DNA from: JAJPXI01 sp051867655
GTDB taxonomy: Bacteria > Bacillota > Clostridia > Oscillospirales > Oscillospiraceae
Length of the DNA stretch: 51,641 bases
Assembly (NCBI GenBank): GCA_051867655.1
Contig: JBJDYV010000029.1
Span: forward strand, 1-51,641
Direction of reading: 5' to 3'
Position numbers and translations under genes: made by a program. How positions within the stretch are numbered: position 1 is the stretch's first letter; every line of letters starts with the position of its first letter. Under the pieces are notes generated by a model. It was not told the origin of the DNA, searched no databases, and was given only the letters and a program-made list of their open reading frames with translations. Of the stretch, positions 23,647 through 32,479 are shown piece by piece.

Positions 23647-25408
23647 GATCCGGTCCCTCCACATTCAGCTCCATGCGGATGGTCGTGCCGGGTCCCTCCC
23701 GGTCCACCAGACCCAGGTAGCCCTTATGCTGGTCCATGATCTCCTTGGCGATGGAAAGGCCCAGGCCGGTTCCGCCCGACTGGCGGGAGCGCGCCTTGTC
23801 CACCCGGTAGAAGCGCTCAAAGACCCGGGCCCGGTCCTCGGCGGGGATGCCGATGCCGTTGTCGGCCACCTCCATCCAGACCCGCTTGCCCGCCCGTCCG
23901 GCGGAGATGGCGATCCGCCCGCCGTCGGGGGTGTATTTGATGGCGTTGGACACCACATTCATCATGACCTGAAGCACCCGCTCCCGGTCGGCTCGGATCT
24001 CGGGCAGGTCCTCCGGCAGGTCCAGCACCAGCTCATGCTGATGGCGCTGGGCCTCCAGCACGACGGCGTTGTACACATCGCGCACCGCGCCGCCGAAGGG
24101 GAAGTTCGAGAGCTTCAGCTCGCTGCGCCCGGAGTCGAACCGGGACAGCGTCAGCAGGTCCTGCACGATGTGGGTCATCCGGTCGCTCTCGTTCAGGATC
24201 ACGCCCAGGAAATTGCGCTCCATCTCGGCCGGCAGTTCCCCGGCGCTGTCCGCCAGGGTCTCGGCATAGGAGCGGATGTTGGTCAGCGGCGTGCGCAGCT
24301 CGTGGGAGACATTGGCCACAAACTCCTTGCGCTGCTCTTCCACCTTGTGCTGCTCGGTCACGTCCCGGATGACCACCAGAACGCCGCCCTGGCTCTCACT
24401 GGAGAAGGGAGCCAGCAGCAGTGCCAGCGTGCGGCCGCGCACTTCCCGTTCTCCTTCGATGTAGCCGCCGGCCGGGGCCGACATCACCTCAAACAGCGGA
24501 GCGATATCCCCGAACAGGGGATCATACCGGGTATCCGCGTCCAGCCTGGTCTGCAGCATCCGCTCGGCGGCGGGGTTGGAGTGGATCAGCTGCCCGTCCC
24601 GGGCAAAGGCCGCCACACCGTCAGTCATATGCAGAAAGAGGGTGCTCAGTTTGTTGCGCTCGTTCTCCACCGCGTCCAGCGTGTCCTTCAGCTGCCGCGC
24701 CATGTCATTGAAGGCGCTGGTCAGGATGCCGATCTCGTCCCGGGAGGACACCTCGATCCTCCGGGAGAAATCGCCGTTGGCCACCCGCTCGGCGGCGTCG
24801 GTCAGCCGCTCAATGGGCGTGATCATGGTCTTGGCCAGCAGGAAGGAGAGCAGGACCGAGATGATCAGTCCGAAGACCAGAGCCTCCAGGATCAGGTTGA
24901 ACAGCTCGCTGCTCAAGCTCTCCACAGTGGCCCGGTTGTCGAGCACGTAGATGACGTAATCAGTCTCCCCCCGGGTAATGGGAATCGCCACATCCATGAA
25001 GCTGGCCGTCGGGTCGCCGTCAGAGCCCTCCTCCCCGTTCAGGGCGGCAGTCAGGTTGTGGGTGGCCTTCAAAGTCGTGCCGGTCTCCGGGTCGGAGCCG
25101 GTCAGAAACTCGCCGGTCTGGCCGTCCAGGATGTAGTAGTTGCGGTTGCGGGAGTCCACGCCCAGCGCGCCCATATACTGCTGAAGCACCCGCTGGAGCG
25201 CGGCTGCGCCGTCCTCCTCCCCATCTTCCGGGGTCGTCAGATCCCGGGCAAACTCCCGGTCGGAAAAAACGGTCTCCATCTGACGGTAAAAATCATCCAT
25301 GTAGAACCGCGAGACCGAGTTGGTCAGGAACGCGCCCACCACCGTCATCAGGGAAACGATGAGCAGCACCATAATGAGCACCAGTTTCATGTGCAGACTG
25401 CGGAACAA
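23636..25408 (-). CDS. walK: Sensor histidine kinase WalK
   Basis: A 590-residue kinase that senses cell-wall state. It has transmembrane helices at about 8-29 and 168-192, an extracytoplasmic Cache-type domain between them, HAMP (about 193-245) and a PAS domain (about 255-350). HisKA with His369 in FVANVSHELRTPL and a HATPase domain with NAIKY, DNGIGIP and GTGLGLSIAKEI follow. The full WalK layout including HAMP-PAS is present. It phosphorylates WalR, encoded 46 bases upstream in the same operon. Confidence 0.93.
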   Translation of the reverse strand: MFRSLHMKLVLIMVLLIVSLMTVVGAFLTNSVSRFYMDDFYRQMETVFSDREFARDLTTPEDGEEDGAAALQRVLQQYMGALGVDSRNRNYYILDGQTGEFLTGSDPETGTTLKATHNLTAALNGEEGSDGDPTASFMDVAIPITRGETDYVIYVLDNRATVESLSSELFNLILEALVFGLIISVLLSFLLAKTMITPIERLTDAAERVANGDFSRRIEVSSRDEIGILTSAFNDMARQLKDTLDAVENERNKLSTLFLHMTDGVAAFARDGQLIHSNPAAERMLQTRLDADTRYDPLFGDIAPLFEVMSAPAGGYIEGEREVRGRTLALLLAPFSSESQGGVLVVIRDVTEQHKVEEQRKEFVANVSHELRTPLTNIRSYAETLADSAGELPAEMERNFLGVILNESDRMTHIVQDLLTLSRFDSGRSELKLSNFPFGGAVRDVYNAVVLEAQRHQHELVLDLPEDLPEIRADRERVLQVMMNVVSNAIKYTPDGGRIAISAGRAGKRVWMEVADNGIGIPAEDRARVFERFYRVDKARSRQSGGTGLGLSIAKEIMDQHKGYLGLVDREGPGTTIRMELNVEGPDHEE

Positions 25409-25454
25409 GGCGGGACGCCTCCTTTTAAGAAAAAATCAGATATTGACCGGATAC

Positions 25455-26159
25455 TCAGGCGTTGAACAGATACCCCAGGCCCCGGCGGGTCACGATGAAG
25501 GTGGGCGAGGCGGGATCGTCCTCCAGCTTCTCGCGCAGGCGCCGCACGGCCACGTCCACCGCCCGCACGTCGCCTACATAGCCCTCGTAGTTCCACACAT
25601 GCTCCATCAGCGCCTCCCGGGAGAAGACCTTGCCCGGCTGGGAGGCCAGGAATTTGATCAGCTCATACTCCCGCTGGGTCAGGTCCAGGGCCTTGCCGTC
25701 CTTGTAGACCACCAGCAGGTCGGTGTCCACCACTACCCGGCCCAGATCCAGCTTGGACCCGCCCTTGGTGGGGAGCGCGGTGAGGGCGTCCATATCGCTG
25801 CGGCGGATGTTGGCCTTCACCCGGGCCAGCAGCTCCCGCATGGAGAAGGGTTTCGTGATGTAATCGTCGGCGCCCAGCTCCAGGCCCAGCACCTTGTCGG
25901 TCTCCTCTTCCCGGGCGGTCAGCATAATGATGGGGGTGGTCTTACCCTGCTGGCGCAGGGTGCGGCACACGTCAAAACCGTTCATCTCCGGCAGCATCAG
26001 GTCCAGCAGGATCAGGTCCGGGTCCTGCTCCAGGGCCAGCTGCAGCCCTGTCTTTCCGTCCAGCGCTTCCAGGGTGTCGTACCCCTCCCGGCCCAGATTG
26101 AAGCTGAGGATATCCACGATATTCTTTTCATCTTCCACAATGAGGACGCGCTTGCTCAC
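25455..26159 (-). CDS. walR: Response regulator WalR
   Basis: A 234-residue OmpR-family regulator of cell-wall hydrolase genes. The receiver carries Asp53 (LLDLMLPEMNG) and Lys in ITKPFSMREL. The winged helix ends FIVTRRGLGYLF, close to the WalR/VicR consensus. The start is GTG 26159 behind GGGAGG. It is co-transcribed with the NUDIX gene 16 bases upstream. Confidence 0.93.
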   Translation of the reverse strand: MSKRVLIVEDEKNIVDILSFNLGREGYDTLEALDGKTGLQLALEQDPDLILLDLMLPEMNGFDVCRTLRQQGKTTPIIMLTAREEETDKVLGLELGADDYITKPFSMRELLARVKANIRRSDMDALTALPTKGGSKLDLGRVVVDTDLLVVYKDGKALDLTQREYELIKFLASQPGKVFSREALMEHVWNYEGYVGDVRAVDVAVRRLREKLEDDPASPTFIVTRRGLGYLFNA

Positions 26160-26175
26160 AGGGCAAACCTCCCTT

Positions 26176-26712
26176 TCAACGTTCCAACAACACTTTTACT
26201 TTCAGTACGGCGGCGACGGTCTTTCCGTCCTGAATCTCACCGCTCATGACCTGCTCCACCAGGCTGTCAAACGGGATGCGTTCCAGTTCCAGAAATTCGT
26301 CTTCATCCGGACAGCTCTCCCCGTAAGTCAGATTCCGGGCCAGGTACAGGTAGAGCACCTCCCGGCAGAAACCGGGAGAGGGGTAGATCGCCCCCAGTTC
26401 GATCAGCTCGCCCACCTGAGCACCGATCTCTTCGTTCAGCTCCCGCAGAGCGCCCGTCCGGGGCTCCTCCCCCGGTTCCAGCTTGCCGGCCGGGATCTCG
26501 GTCAGCACCTGAGAAAACGGATAGCGGTACTGCCGCACCACGCTCACAGTCCCATCGTCATTCAGGGGAAGGACCGCCACCCCGCCGGGGTGATTGACCA
26601 CCTCGCGCCGCGCCGTGCGCCCGTTAGGCAGTTGTGCCTTGTCCAGATCCACATTGACGATGACCCCTTCATAGGGACGTGTGTGCTCAATGGTGCGTTC
26701 GGTCATATCCAT
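26176..26712 (-). CDS. NUDIX hydrolase, ADP-ribose pyrophosphatase type
   Basis: A 178-residue protein with the Nudix box GKLEPGEEPRTGALRELNEEIG (about residues 79-100), PGGVAVLPL and a Pro 15 residues after the box (SPGF), as in ADP-ribose pyrophosphatases. It hydrolyses ADP-ribose to AMP and ribose 5-phosphate. The start is ATG 26712 or 26706; no strong ribosome site decides. It heads the walRK operon and has a consensus promoter. Confidence 0.88.
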   Translation of the reverse strand: MDMTERTIEHTRPYEGVIVNVDLDKAQLPNGRTARREVVNHPGGVAVLPLNDDGTVSVVRQYRYPFSQVLTEIPAGKLEPGEEPRTGALRELNEEIGAQVGELIELGAIYPSPGFCREVLYLYLARNLTYGESCPDEDEFLELERIPFDSLVEQVMSGEIQDGKTVAAVLKVKVLLER

Positions 26713-26757
26713 TTCAGGTTCCAGCCTTTCAGAAGTTTTCACAGCCCGTACCGGGCA

Positions 26758-26834
26758 CTCGCTAAGTGAAGCTATTGGCCGCGGGCACAAGTTTCACGAA
26801 CCTCGCGCTTCGCGCTCGCTAAGTGAAGCTATTG
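26758..26834. repeat. 20-bp direct repeat pair in the NUDIX leader
   Basis: CTCGCTAAGTGAAGCTATTG occurs at 26758-26777 and again at 26815-26834, spaced by 57 bases. Both copies lie in the untranslated leader of the NUDIX-walRK transcript. Confidence 0.8.
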
Positions 26835-26884
26835 TAATGCGTACTGAACAAAGCCGCACGCCTTGGGTTTATTCAGCAGCTATT

Positions 26885-26913
26885 ATTGTACCACAATTCC
26901 ACGCCGGTGCCAA
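26885..26913 (-). promoter_or_regulatory. Promoter of the NUDIX-walRK-yycHI operon
   Basis: On the minus strand TTGGCA (26908-26913), 17 bases, TACAAT (26885-26890) preceded by TGG. The leader to the start codon is about 165 bases and contains the 20-bp direct repeats. Confidence 0.75.
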
Positions 26914-26985
26914 CTATTACAGCTATCAATTTCACCGCGTATTCGCTATAATGCAGCTAAACAAATCGCTTCAAGGAGGCTTTCT

Positions 26986-27480
26986 ATGACCATCCAGCCG
27001 ATCAGCGCGGCCAGTGCCGCCCTTTACCTGACTGCGTCCGACCTGCGGGAGCGTGGCATCTGCGCCGGCGAGCTGACCGCTGAACATACCCTGGAGCTGA
27101 CCCGGGAGGCGTTCCGTCAGGCCGGGCTTTCCCTGGACGGAGCGCTGGAGATCGAAACATACCCGGACAAGTGCGGTCTGCTGGTCTTCGTCCGCGTCAG
27201 CCCCGCCCGGCAGACAGTCTGGCACTTTGAGGACTGCGAGTCCCTGCTTGCGGCAGCGGCGGCCCTGGGAGAGAGTGAAACAGACGGCGCCCTGTACTGG
27301 TGGGAGGACCGCTGCTGGCTTGTCCTGCCCGGCCGGGAAGCCGATGTCAGCGCCCGTGTGTCGGAATTCGGCAGCCAGGAGACCCGGGACCCCTACATTC
27401 TCGCCCGGCTGGAGGAGTACGGCATTCTCCTCCTCCCCGCTGACGCCCTTTCCGTCCTTCGGAAGCATTTCAAACTTTAA
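26986..27480 (+). CDS. MecA-like adaptor protein
   Basis: A 164-residue protein from ATG 26986 behind AAGGAGG, with TATAAT at 26947-26952 upstream. The N-terminal 60 residues (ISAASAALYLTASDLRERGI, then HTLELTREAFRQAG) match the layout of the MecA N-terminal domain, which selects substrates for ClpC. The C-terminal part is short and only loosely like the ClpC-binding domain. The identification is tentative. Confidence 0.5.
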   Translation: MTIQPISAASAALYLTASDLRERGICAGELTAEHTLELTREAFRQAGLSLDGALEIETYPDKCGLLVFVRVSPARQTVWHFEDCESLLAAAAALGESETDGALYWWEDRCWLVLPGREADVSARVSEFGSQETRDPYILARLEEYGILLLPADALSVLRKHFKL

Positions 27481-27517
27481 AGAGCGGGAGCTGCTTTTTC
27501 GGCAGCTCCCGCTCTTT
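27479..27517. terminator. Bidirectional terminator
   Basis: AAAGAGCGGGAGCTGC (27479-27494) pairs with GCAGCTCCCGCTCTTT (27502-27517), between the convergent mecA-like and MATE genes. Confidence 0.85.
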
Positions 27518-27529
27518 CCGTACGGAAGG

Positions 27530-28867
27530 TCACACCTTCTTGTCGATGACCTTGAACCGCGTCCATCTTCCGCTGACATACCGCAGCGAGAAAACCGTCG
27601 AGCGCACAAACCAGTCGGCAAAGTAGCCGCACCAGATACCGATCAGGCCCACGCCGAGGAACCGGCAGAGGACCGTGGTCAGGCCCACCCGGAAGATCCA
27701 CATGGAAATGGTGGAGGCGATCATGCCGAATTTCACGTCGCCCGCGGCGCGCATGCCGTTGATGGGGAGGAAGGACAGCGGCCACAGGAAGGGCTTTACA
27801 ATGCTGATGACCAGCATCACATGGATGGTCAGCTCAGCCGCGTCCGCTTCCATGCCGGCCAGCCGGACCACCGGGAAGGTCAGGCCGAAGATCAGCCAGT
27901 TAGCCGCCAGCAGAACGACGGCCCCCCACGCCGTCAGCTTTTTGATGTTGTATTTCGCCTCGTCCAGCTTCCCCGCGCCGATGCACTGCCCCGCCACGGT
28001 CATCATTCCGGTGCCGATGGCGGTGGACGGCATGGAGCTCATGTACTCCAGCACCGTGACGACAGCGTTGGCCGCGATAGCCGTGGTTCCCAGCGTGGAA
28101 ACGGTGCTCTGCACCATCAGCTTGCCGAACTGGAACATGGCGTTTTCCACGCCGGTGGGCAGGCCGATGCTGAGCACCAGCAAAATAACCTTCCAGTCCG
28201 GGCGCAGGGCAGTCAGCTTGCCCACCTCGATCTTCTGTCCCGGCCTGCGCTGAAACGCCAGCATGACCGCCGCCGCCACAATAAAGGAAATCAGGGTGGA
28301 GATGGCCGCGCCCGCGACGCCCATGTCAAACACAAACATCAAAACGGCGTTCCCGATGATGTTCAGGCAGTTGGAGCCTACGGACACCACCATGGGCAGC
28401 CGGGTGTTGCCCGCGGAGCGGTAGAGGGCGGCGCTGGCGTTAAACAGGGCGATAAAGGGATAGGACAGGGCGGTGATCAGGAAATAGGTCTCCGCCGCCT
28501 GCATGACGTCGGCCTCCACGCTGCCGAAGATCAGGTGGAGCAGCCCCTTGCGGAACACCAGGCAGACCACTCCGCACAAAACTCCCAGCGCCAGGGCGGA
28601 GATGAGCACCTGGCGGGCGGCCTTGTTGGAGTTTTCCTTGTCTTCCCGCCCCAGATATTGGGCGCATACAATGGCTCCGCCGGTGCCCAGAGCGGTAAAC
28701 AGGAACAGGATCAGCTTGTTGATGGAATCCACCAGGGAGACGCCGGAAATCGCGGCGGAGCCCACATTGGACACCATCATGGTATCCACGGTGCCCACCA
28801 GGGAGGTCAGCACCTGTTCAATGATCAGCGGGATCAGCAGCCGCCGGAGGCTCTTGTTGGAAAACAC
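27530..28867 (-). CDS. MATE family efflux transporter (second copy)
   Basis: A 445-residue, 12-helix exporter. RRLLIPLIIEQVLTSLVGTVDTMMVS opens the MatE fold. I place the start at GTG 28867 (VFSNKS) because GGGGGGAG lies at the right distance and the first MATE gene also starts GTGTTTTCC; upstream ATGs at 28885 and 28897 lack a site. Substrate unknown. It is monocistronic, with a palindrome over its -10 box. Confidence 0.88.
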   Translation of the reverse strand: MFSNKSLRRLLIPLIIEQVLTSLVGTVDTMMVSNVGSAAISGVSLVDSINKLILFLFTALGTGGAIVCAQYLGREDKENSNKAARQVLISALALGVLCGVVCLVFRKGLLHLIFGSVEADVMQAAETYFLITALSYPFIALFNASAALYRSAGNTRLPMVVSVGSNCLNIIGNAVLMFVFDMGVAGAAISTLISFIVAAAVMLAFQRRPGQKIEVGKLTALRPDWKVILLVLSIGLPTGVENAMFQFGKLMVQSTVSTLGTTAIAANAVVTVLEYMSSMPSTAIGTGMMTVAGQCIGAGKLDEAKYNIKKLTAWGAVVLLAANWLIFGLTFPVVRLAGMEADAAELTIHVMLVISIVKPFLWPLSFLPINGMRAAGDVKFGMIASTISMWIFRVGLTTVLCRFLGVGLIGIWCGYFADWFVRSTVFSLRYVSGRWTRFKVIDKKV

Positions 28868-28908
28868 ACGTCTCCCCCCTTCCATTCTGATCTGCAAACG
28901 TAAATTTT

Positions 28909-28937
28909 AGTTTACCACCCTTCCTGTCGAAATTCAA
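28909..28937 (-). promoter_or_regulatory. Promoter of the second MATE gene, with overlapping palindrome
   Basis: On the minus strand TTGAAT (28932-28937), 17 bases, TAAACT (28909-28914). The -10 lies inside the partial palindrome GTAAACTAAAATTTAC (28900-28915), a plausible operator for a local repressor. Confidence 0.5.
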
Positions 28938-29056
28938 GACCGGCTTTTCTCCCAGCCGTGCCGATCTCCCCCCGTCACCATTCGCTCCTTTGCGCAATAG
29001 GATGGTATGCGGAAACTGTGTTTTCCTGATCTAAACCATGTAAGGAGCGAGTTGAT

Positions 29057-29332
29057 ATGGTTGAAACTCTCGCGTTGGACCGCCTCCCCGAGGGGCGCAG
29101 CGCGTATGTCACCGAAGTACACAATGAACCCTCCATGCGTCAGCGCCTGGCTGACATCGGCCTGATCCGGGGCACCCGGGTCACCTGTCTGTGCCGCAGT
29201 CCTGCAGGCGACCCGGCCGCCTATCTGATCCGGGGCGCCGTCATCGCCCTGCGCCGGCACGACGCCTCCCGCGTGCAGGTGGAGCTGGCCGCCGCTCCGG
29301 TCCCCGCCGCCCCCGCCAAAGCTCCGGCGTGA
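29057..29332 (+). CDS. feoA: Ferrous iron transport protein FeoA
   Basis: A 91-residue SH3-like protein starting behind AAGGAGCG. RLADIGLIRGTRVTCL and YLIRGAVIALRRHDASRV are typical of FeoA. FeoA assists FeoB in Fe2+ uptake. An Ala/Pro-rich tail extends the C-terminus. The interrupted feoB starts 10 bases downstream. Confidence 0.88.
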   Translation: MVETLALDRLPEGRSAYVTEVHNEPSMRQRLADIGLIRGTRVTCLCRSPAGDPAAYLIRGAVIALRRHDASRVQVELAAAPVPAAPAKAPA

Positions 29333-29342
29333 GGGCGGACCC

Positions 29343-30533
29343 ATGGGACTGACACACACCTCGACCGGCATGGGGGCGGCGGACAGCGGGCTGAAGATCG
29401 TCAAAGAGCGGGAGGACGACCTGGTGGTAGCCCTGGCCGGTAACCCCAATGTGGGCAAATCCACAGTGTTCAACGCCCTGACCGGTTTGAGGCAGCACAC
29501 AGGAAATTGGCCTGGCAAAACGGTAGCCTGCGCCCAGGGGCGCGCCGTTCACGCCGGACGGGGATACATTCTGGTGGATCTGCCGGGCACTTATTCCCTG
29601 CTGGCCCGCTCGGAGGAGGAAGCGGTGGCCCGGGACTTCCTCCGCACCGGCGGGGCAGACTGCGTGGTCGTGGTGTGCGACGCCGCCTGTCTGGAGCGCA
29701 ACCTGATCCTGGCCCTCCAGGTTCTGGAGCTTACCCGCCGGGTGGTACTCTGTGTCAATCTTCTGGATGAGGCGGAAAAACGGGGGATCCAGGTCGATCT
29801 GGAGGGGCTGTCCGCCCGCCTGGGGGTCCCGGTGGTGGGGACCGCGGCAGGACAGGGCCGGGGGCTCGGAGCACTCATGGCGGCCGTCGAGCAGGTCTGC
29901 GCCGCCCCCCACAGCGAAAAAAGCCGGGGCGCTGCGCCCCGGCTGAATGAGGAGGAACGGGTAAAACGGGCGGAGCGGCTCTCGCGCGCGGCGGTGCAAT
30001 ACCGCCGCGCGGACGCCGACGCCCGGGACCGGCGGTTGGACCACATCCTGACCAGCAGGAGCACCGGCATTCCGGCGATGCTGCTTCTGCTGGCGGGAGT
30101 CCTCTGGCTGACCATCGCAGGGGCCAATGTCCCCTCCGATCTGCTGTCCCTGGGTCTCTTCTGGGTTCAGGACCGCCTGACCGACCTGTTCACGTACCTG
30201 AATGCCCCCGCATGGCTCCACGGGGCTCTGGTTCTGGGCGCCTACCGGGTGCTGGCCTGGGTGGTCAGCGTCATGCTGCCCCCCATGGCCATCTTCTTTC
30301 CCCTGTTCACCCTGCTGGAGGACTTCGGCTACCTGCCCCGGGTGGCCTTTGTGCTGGACCACGCCTTCCAAAAGTGCCGGGCCTGCGGCAAACAGGCGCT
30401 TTGCATGTGTATGGGCTTCGGTTGCAACGCGGCGGGCGTGGTGGGCTGCCGGATCATCGACTCCCCCCGGGAGCGGCTGATCGCCATTCTGACCAATTCC
30501 TTTGTCCCCTGCAACGGTCGTTTTCCGCCACCA
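29343..30533 (+). pseudogene. feoB: Ferrous iron permease FeoB, truncated by the island
   Basis: The N-terminal G domain is intact: GNPNVGKST (G1, Gly33-Lys39-Ser40), DLPGTYSL (G3) and NLLDEAEKRG (G4). The first membrane helices follow, up to CGKQALCMCMGFGCNAAGV and LTNSFVPCNGRFP. FeoB proteins run to about 600-800 residues; here homology stops near residue 397 and the frame ends at 30572 in unrelated sequence. The remaining transporter core is not found in this window. A large serine recombinase gene begins 71 bases past the break, so insertion is the likely cause. Confidence 0.88.
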
Positions 30534-30557
30534 TCCAAAAGGCAAAACGACGCCGTT
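30513..30557. other. Candidate attachment site (left island junction)
   Basis: The feoB break falls inside an imperfect inverted repeat, AACGGTCGTTTT (30513-30524) against AAAACGACGCCGTT (30544-30557). Large serine recombinases act on short sites of this kind. The exact crossover dinucleotide cannot be fixed without the other end. Confidence 0.5.
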
Positions 30558-30603
30558 TTTCGCGTCTTTTGACGCTGCCGACGAGCAGATCGCTGACAAA
30601 TTT

Positions 30604-32226
30604 CTACCCGCCGTCCATAAAAATATGGAGGTCCTCCCCATCCCAGACGATCTTCTTCACCAGCAGCCGGATCAGCGTCCGCTTTTCATGTACGGAGAGC
30701 ACATCAAAATTGTCTTTCAGACTGGACAGCATGGCGGCGAGCGTATCGACCTGCAGTTCTCTGTCTGTTCTGCACTCCGCTTCCCGGCGCAGCTGATCGC
30801 GCTCTTTGGAAAGTTCGGTCAGTTTCTGGTCCAGTTCATTGATCCTGACATTGACCCGCTGGACAAACGCCGGACCCAGGTTCCCTGCCGCCACCGACTG
30901 GACCAGATTGTCCATTTCATCGCTGCACTTTTTCATGCGCTGCTCGATGCCGTGAATGGGGTCCTCGTGTTCCTGCGTACGCAAGTCATTCTTCAGGTCT
31001 TCCAGCAATTGATAAATGCTGGAGCTTTCATTGGTGTACTGCATCAGGTGCTGACAGACCAGATCGTCGGCCTGCTGTCCCCCGAGATTCGGGCAGTCGC
31101 AAAGGCCCGTTCCGCCCCGCAGCTTGCTCTGGCAGACATAGTCATACAAAACCGTGTCTCCGCTCTGGTAAGACCGCCGCTTGGCAAACATCCGGTTCCC
31201 GCACTTGCTGCAATAAATCAGCCCGGACAGCAGCGAATAGTCGTTGTGCATCTTCGCGGGCTTCTTCCCGGTCGGGATGTTCTCCTCCAGGATATTCTGC
31301 ACGGCGACCCACTTCTTGCCCGATATGCGTCCCCTGTGCTTTCCGATGGCAATGATCCACTTGTCCATGGACTGCCGGGGGGCGCTTTTCTTTTTATAGT
31401 CGCGCTTGTTGTAGGAGATCAGCCCGTATTTGTCCGAACAGTCCTTCTCGTCAAAGCAGACGTCCGAACCATGCTCCGTAAAATAGTCCAGCGCGTCCTG
31501 ATCCGCAATGCAGTAGACCGGATTTTGCAGAATGTCCTTGATTCCCAGCAGGGAGTAATACTTCCCGTTTCTGGATTTGATTCCCTGCTTGATCAGGTAC
31601 TTACTGACCCCGGACACGCTGCGCACTTCCAGATACTTTTCAAACATCATGTCCACGGCGCGTAGCTCCTCGGGGTTGTCCTTCAGCTTGCAGGAGGTCT
31701 TGATCTTTCCGTCGATGACGATCTCCTGCAGCTTTTCGGAGGTGAAGCCCGTGGGTGTCGTACCGCCGAGCCAGCGCCCGGTCCGCGCCAGCATCATCAG
31801 GTTGTCCCGCACCCGCTCCGCGATGGTCTCGCGCTCCAGCTGGGCAAACACGGACGCAATATACATCATCGCCTTGCCCATGGGCTTTGAGGTGTCAAAC
31901 TCCTCCTTGATGCAGACCAGGGAGATGTTCCGGTCATTCAGGTCTTCGACCAAGGACGAGAAATCGCTGACATTGCGGCTGATCCGGTCCAGACGGTAAC
32001 AGATCACAAAATCCGGCTTCTTCTCTCGGATATCCCGGAGCATCTGTTGGAACTGCGGCCGGTCCATGTTTTTCGCGGAAAAGCCCTCGTCCTCATAGAC
32101 GGAGATCTCCGCGGCGTCATCGGGGAACTTGGTGTGAATGTACTGCTTACACATCTCAATCTGGTTTTCGATGCTCTCGCCCTTCCCGGTATACACCGAT
32201 TTTCGGCTGTAAATATAAAACCGCAT
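30604..32226 (-). CDS. Large serine recombinase (site-specific integrase)
   Basis: A complete 540-residue recombinase. The N-terminal resolvase domain has the Y-x-R-x-S motif (catalytic Ser10), and CYRLDRISRNVSDF. The recombinase domain follows with TPTGFTSEKL and ILQNPVYCI. A zinc ribbon (CSKCGNRMF, then a Cys-rich TGLCDCPN) and a C-terminal coiled coil (about 420-500) close it. Such enzymes insert and excise phage or ICE DNA at att sites. Its 3' end faces the broken feoB. The start follows a G-rich ribosome site. Confidence 0.95.
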   Translation of the reverse strand: MRFYIYSRKSVYTGKGESIENQIEMCKQYIHTKFPDDAAEISVYEDEGFSAKNMDRPQFQQMLRDIREKKPDFVICYRLDRISRNVSDFSSLVEDLNDRNISLVCIKEEFDTSKPMGKAMMYIASVFAQLERETIAERVRDNLMMLARTGRWLGGTTPTGFTSEKLQEIVIDGKIKTSCKLKDNPEELRAVDMMFEKYLEVRSVSGVSKYLIKQGIKSRNGKYYSLLGIKDILQNPVYCIADQDALDYFTEHGSDVCFDEKDCSDKYGLISYNKRDYKKKSAPRQSMDKWIIAIGKHRGRISGKKWVAVQNILEENIPTGKKPAKMHNDYSLLSGLIYCSKCGNRMFAKRRSYQSGDTVLYDYVCQSKLRGGTGLCDCPNLGGQQADDLVCQHLMQYTNESSSIYQLLEDLKNDLRTQEHEDPIHGIEQRMKKCSDEMDNLVQSVAAGNLGPAFVQRVNVRINELDQKLTELSKERDQLRREAECRTDRELQVDTLAAMLSSLKDNFDVLSVHEKRTLIRLLVKKIVWDGEDLHIFMDGG

Positions 32227-32337
32227 CCGGAGACGTCCCCCCCTTTATAATCATATTTTGTTTATATTATTGCAAGGCATGCAAGCATAGTCCAGAAACC
32301 TACTAAATCGTGTCAAAAAAGTAGATTAACTAGCACT

Positions 32338-32441
32338 GGGCGAATAGCGCTATTCGCCCGTTTCAGGGGTTATCCCCCTATAACCCCGCCTCCATAGAAC
32401 CGTCTGCGGCGGTTCTATGGAGTTGAGCGCTTTACGCTCAA
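32338..32441. repeat. Four palindromes in tandem
   Basis: The 253-bp gap between the recombinase and the next gene holds a perfect 22-bp palindrome centred on GCGC (32338-32359). Next are GGGGTTAT/ATAACCCC (32366-32387), CCATAGAACCG/CGGTTCTATGG (32392-32420) and TTGAGCG/CGCTCAA (32423-32441). No frame or promoter stands out. The pattern resembles 544-669. Confidence 0.7.
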
Positions 32442-32479
32442 TCGGCTGCGCCTCGAAGATGGGCTGCGCCCAATGTGCA

